A stretch of 64,000 nucleotides of DNA, taken from NCBI RefSeq assembly GCF_900496995.4, contig NC_044024.1:14572698-14636697 (forward strand), read 5' to 3'. Under the pieces are notes generated by a model. The model did no database searches, had not been told where the DNA came from, and saw only the letters and a program-made list of their open reading frames with translations. Numbering within the stretch: the first letter of the stretch is position 1; each line of letters opens with the position of its first letter. This DNA is from Aquila chrysaetos chrysaetos. Taxonomy: Eukaryota; Chordata; Aves; Accipitriformes; Accipitridae. The translations under genes were made by a program, and so were the position numbers. Of the stretch, positions 62,379 through 64,000 are shown one piece after another.

Positions 62379-63050
62379 GTATGTTGGATCCTCTACATGC
62401 AAACTAACTCTCAGAATATTCTAGTGGGACAGATTTCTGTTCCAATTAAATAAGCCTTTACTGCGTAGGAGATGAGGATGATAGTACATGTTCTGATTGT
62501 CAAGTTTCTCGGCTCACGTTCAAGAGTTTTTGAAGTAGCATCTGTGAGTAGTAGAAATGCTGATAAAATATACATTGGTTATTTCCAATTACTTTGGGCA
62601 CATAAAATGAAGAGATATTCTCATCGTATCAGGATTGTTTTTTCTTTTTGTTATTTGCTGCCTGTCTTGCTGGACCAGATGTGCAGTTTTCTTGTGGCAC
62701 TTGCTGAAGGCTGAGAAGGTAAATGCCAGCATTATATAGTATACCTACATGTTCATTCCATGCTAAAGTTGCTCAAAAGTAATGGTATTTGGGTTTCTAA
62801 ATCAGTTTGTATGCTTTTGATAATCCTATGCTTCTCTGCTACCAAGCGGCAAAACCACAAGGCTGGTTCCTACTTAACAGGACTGTTTTGCACCATTCTA
62901 TTCAGCCTAAACTTCAGGTTTAGAACACCCCCAATAGTCCTTTTTAACATCCACATTTCTCTTTTGCAATTAAAATTCTTAGTTCTCCTATCTTTGTGGT
63001 TTCCAGTCTCAAGGTGGTGGCAACTAACTCTTTTCCTTTGCATATTTTAG
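62379..63050 (+). other. Intron of the HSF-like gene
   Basis: A 672-base GT-AG intron in phase 0, with donor GAG|GTATGT and acceptor TTTCCTTTGCATATTTTAG. It splits the HSF domain between wing and final strand. Open frames inside it are chance. Confidence 0.85.
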
Positions 63051-63674
63051 TTTCACTTCTACTACAACCCAAATTTTAGAAGACATTTTCCGTATCTGCT
63101 CATGAAGTATAAGCAAAGCTTTGGTCCAAAAAATCAAACACCAGCAAGATTTTCACCAGACATGGATTTGCATGCACGCCACCAGAAGAGAAATCCAGAC
63201 ATTGAGCTTGCGTGGGAGACCACTTTCGAGGAGGAAAGCGGTCCGTTCACAGCAGGTCCAAGGGAGAATGTGCACACCTCTGCACCCAGGAAGACCGCAC
63301 CTGCCAAGCGACGTGCCTCTACATCTGCACGAAGCGCTGCTCTGACACGTGCAGACCCTGCGGCAGCGGTAGGCAGGGAGGAGCTCAACCCTCTGGCCCC
63401 CTCCCTTTTCCCGCAGCACAGCAGCCCCGGCCCGGCTGCCGCTTCTGCTGCCGCTTCATGGGGTTGTGCCGTGCCAGCCGTGCCCAACAGTCCCTTTCCA
63501 CCAGGGCTGGCACCTCTCACCTCTCCAGCTGGGCTGGCAGCAGCCGCTGCTCTGTCTATGCCAAGGCCACCTCAGGGCCAAACTCCACCAGACCACCGCT
63601 GCCTGACTTGCACTTGTGGTACAAACAGCAGACCTGCAGGCGATGGCCTTGGACCCCAACCCAGGGCACGCTAG
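63051..63674 (+). CDS. HSFY/HSFX-like heat-shock factor domain protein, exon 2
   Basis: Exon 2 adds 207 residues in phase 0. It opens with FHFYYNPNFRRHFPYLLMKY, the end of the HSF domain; the F-YYNPNF-R segment is what ties the protein to the HSFY/HSFX branch. After a basic stretch (ARHQKRNPD) the tail becomes rich in Ala, Pro and Ser, for example SSPGPAAASAAASW and GLAAAAALSMPRPP. It ends at a stop at 63,672-63,674 and is probably disordered. The GC content climbs sharply over 63.2-63.7 kb compared with exon 1. A second frame is open from 63,212 to 63,730, but exon 1 phase and the HSF motif select the frame given here. Its neighbours give no hint of function. Confidence 0.88.
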   Translation, partial: FHFYYNPNFRRHFPYLLMKYKQSFGPKNQTPARFSPDMDLHARHQKRNPDIELAWETTFEEESGPFTAGPRENVHTSAPRKTAPAKRRASTSARSAALTRADPAAAVGREELNPLAPSLFPQHSSPGPAAASAAASWGCAVPAVPNSPFPPGLAPLTSPAGLAAAAALSMPRPPQGQTPPDHRCLTCTCGTNSRPAGDGLGPQPRAR

Positions 63675-63737
63675 GTGCCCTCCGCAGCTCTTCTAGAAGT
63701 TGCGTAGTCCAAGGGAATAGAGTCTCCTAAGTGTTCC

Positions 63738-63743
63738 AATAAA
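63738..63743 (+). terminator. Poly(A) signal AATAAA of the HSF-like gene
   Basis: A canonical AATAAA lies 63 bases after the stop codon and is followed by TG- and T-rich sequence (GTTGTCCTGTCCTG). This suits a short 3' untranslated region. Confidence 0.7.
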
Positions 63744-64000
63744 CTATCTGAATAGAAAGCCTCTGCCAGTTGTCCTGTCCTGTTTTTACAGTGGAATCCC
63801 ACTCAGGCCCTAACATGAGAGCACAGCAACAGGCCAAAATCAAGGGAAATTGATTCCCTTTGATTGAAGAGAAGGTGTGGTCTTGCTGACTGGCAAACAG
63901 ACATGGAAAAAGATTTAGAATTCACTGTGTCCTATGAAGTGTCTGGAAAAAGTCACTCCAGTTCCAGGGTCCTTTGCTGATGAGCAATCCTTGAAATAAA
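63744..64000. other. Downstream flank, no feature seen
   Basis: AT-rich sequence to the end of the window without an open frame of note. Confidence 0.5.

Noticed and set aside
1..64000. CRISPR arrays, operons, tRNA or rRNA genes, toxin or phage genes
   Set aside because: None seen. The window is vertebrate DNA, and the only virus-derived parts are the three solo LTRs without coding genes.

Overview
The window looks like avian nuclear DNA. The evidence is a CR1 LINE ending in the octamer repeat typical of birds and other sauropsids, three bird-type endogenous-retrovirus LTRs, an AT-rich background with one sharp CpG island, and exon-intron genes with GT-AG splice sites. There are no operons, ribosome binding sites or CRISPR arrays. 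The species and chromosome cannot be read from the sequence.

Layout. 1-13.4 kb is AT-rich and mostly non-coding, with a weakly supported chain of possible minus-strand exons between 2.6 and 8.9 kb. 13,385-16,514 is a 5'-truncated, inactivated CR1 LINE (+). A CpG island at about 18.85-19.6 kb is the best promoter in the window. It has splice-donor-like sites on both strands and a perfect CRE just outside. From 19.6 to 42.7 kb I recognise no gene, only two decayed CR1 pieces and a possible MIR remnant. From 42.7 to 53.0 kb a series of open minus-strand segments with good splice signals suggests a multi-exon gene that I cannot name. Three solo LTRs (50.2, 51.5 and 53.6 kb), all on the plus strand, lie within or beside it. 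54.5-61.8 kb is apparently intergenic.

The one gene I recognise with confidence is at the right end: a two-exon, 375-codon heat-shock-factor-domain gene (61,875-63,674, +) of the HSFY/HSFX type, with a poly(A) signal 63 bases after the stop. Its recognition helix carries Trp where HSFs normally have the DNA-contacting Arg. That substitution and the unnamed minus-strand gene are the two most interesting points.

Limits. Short exons can be found by chance in AT-rich DNA, so the minus-strand gene models are hypotheses built from splice motifs, open frames and phase. No similarity search was possible.
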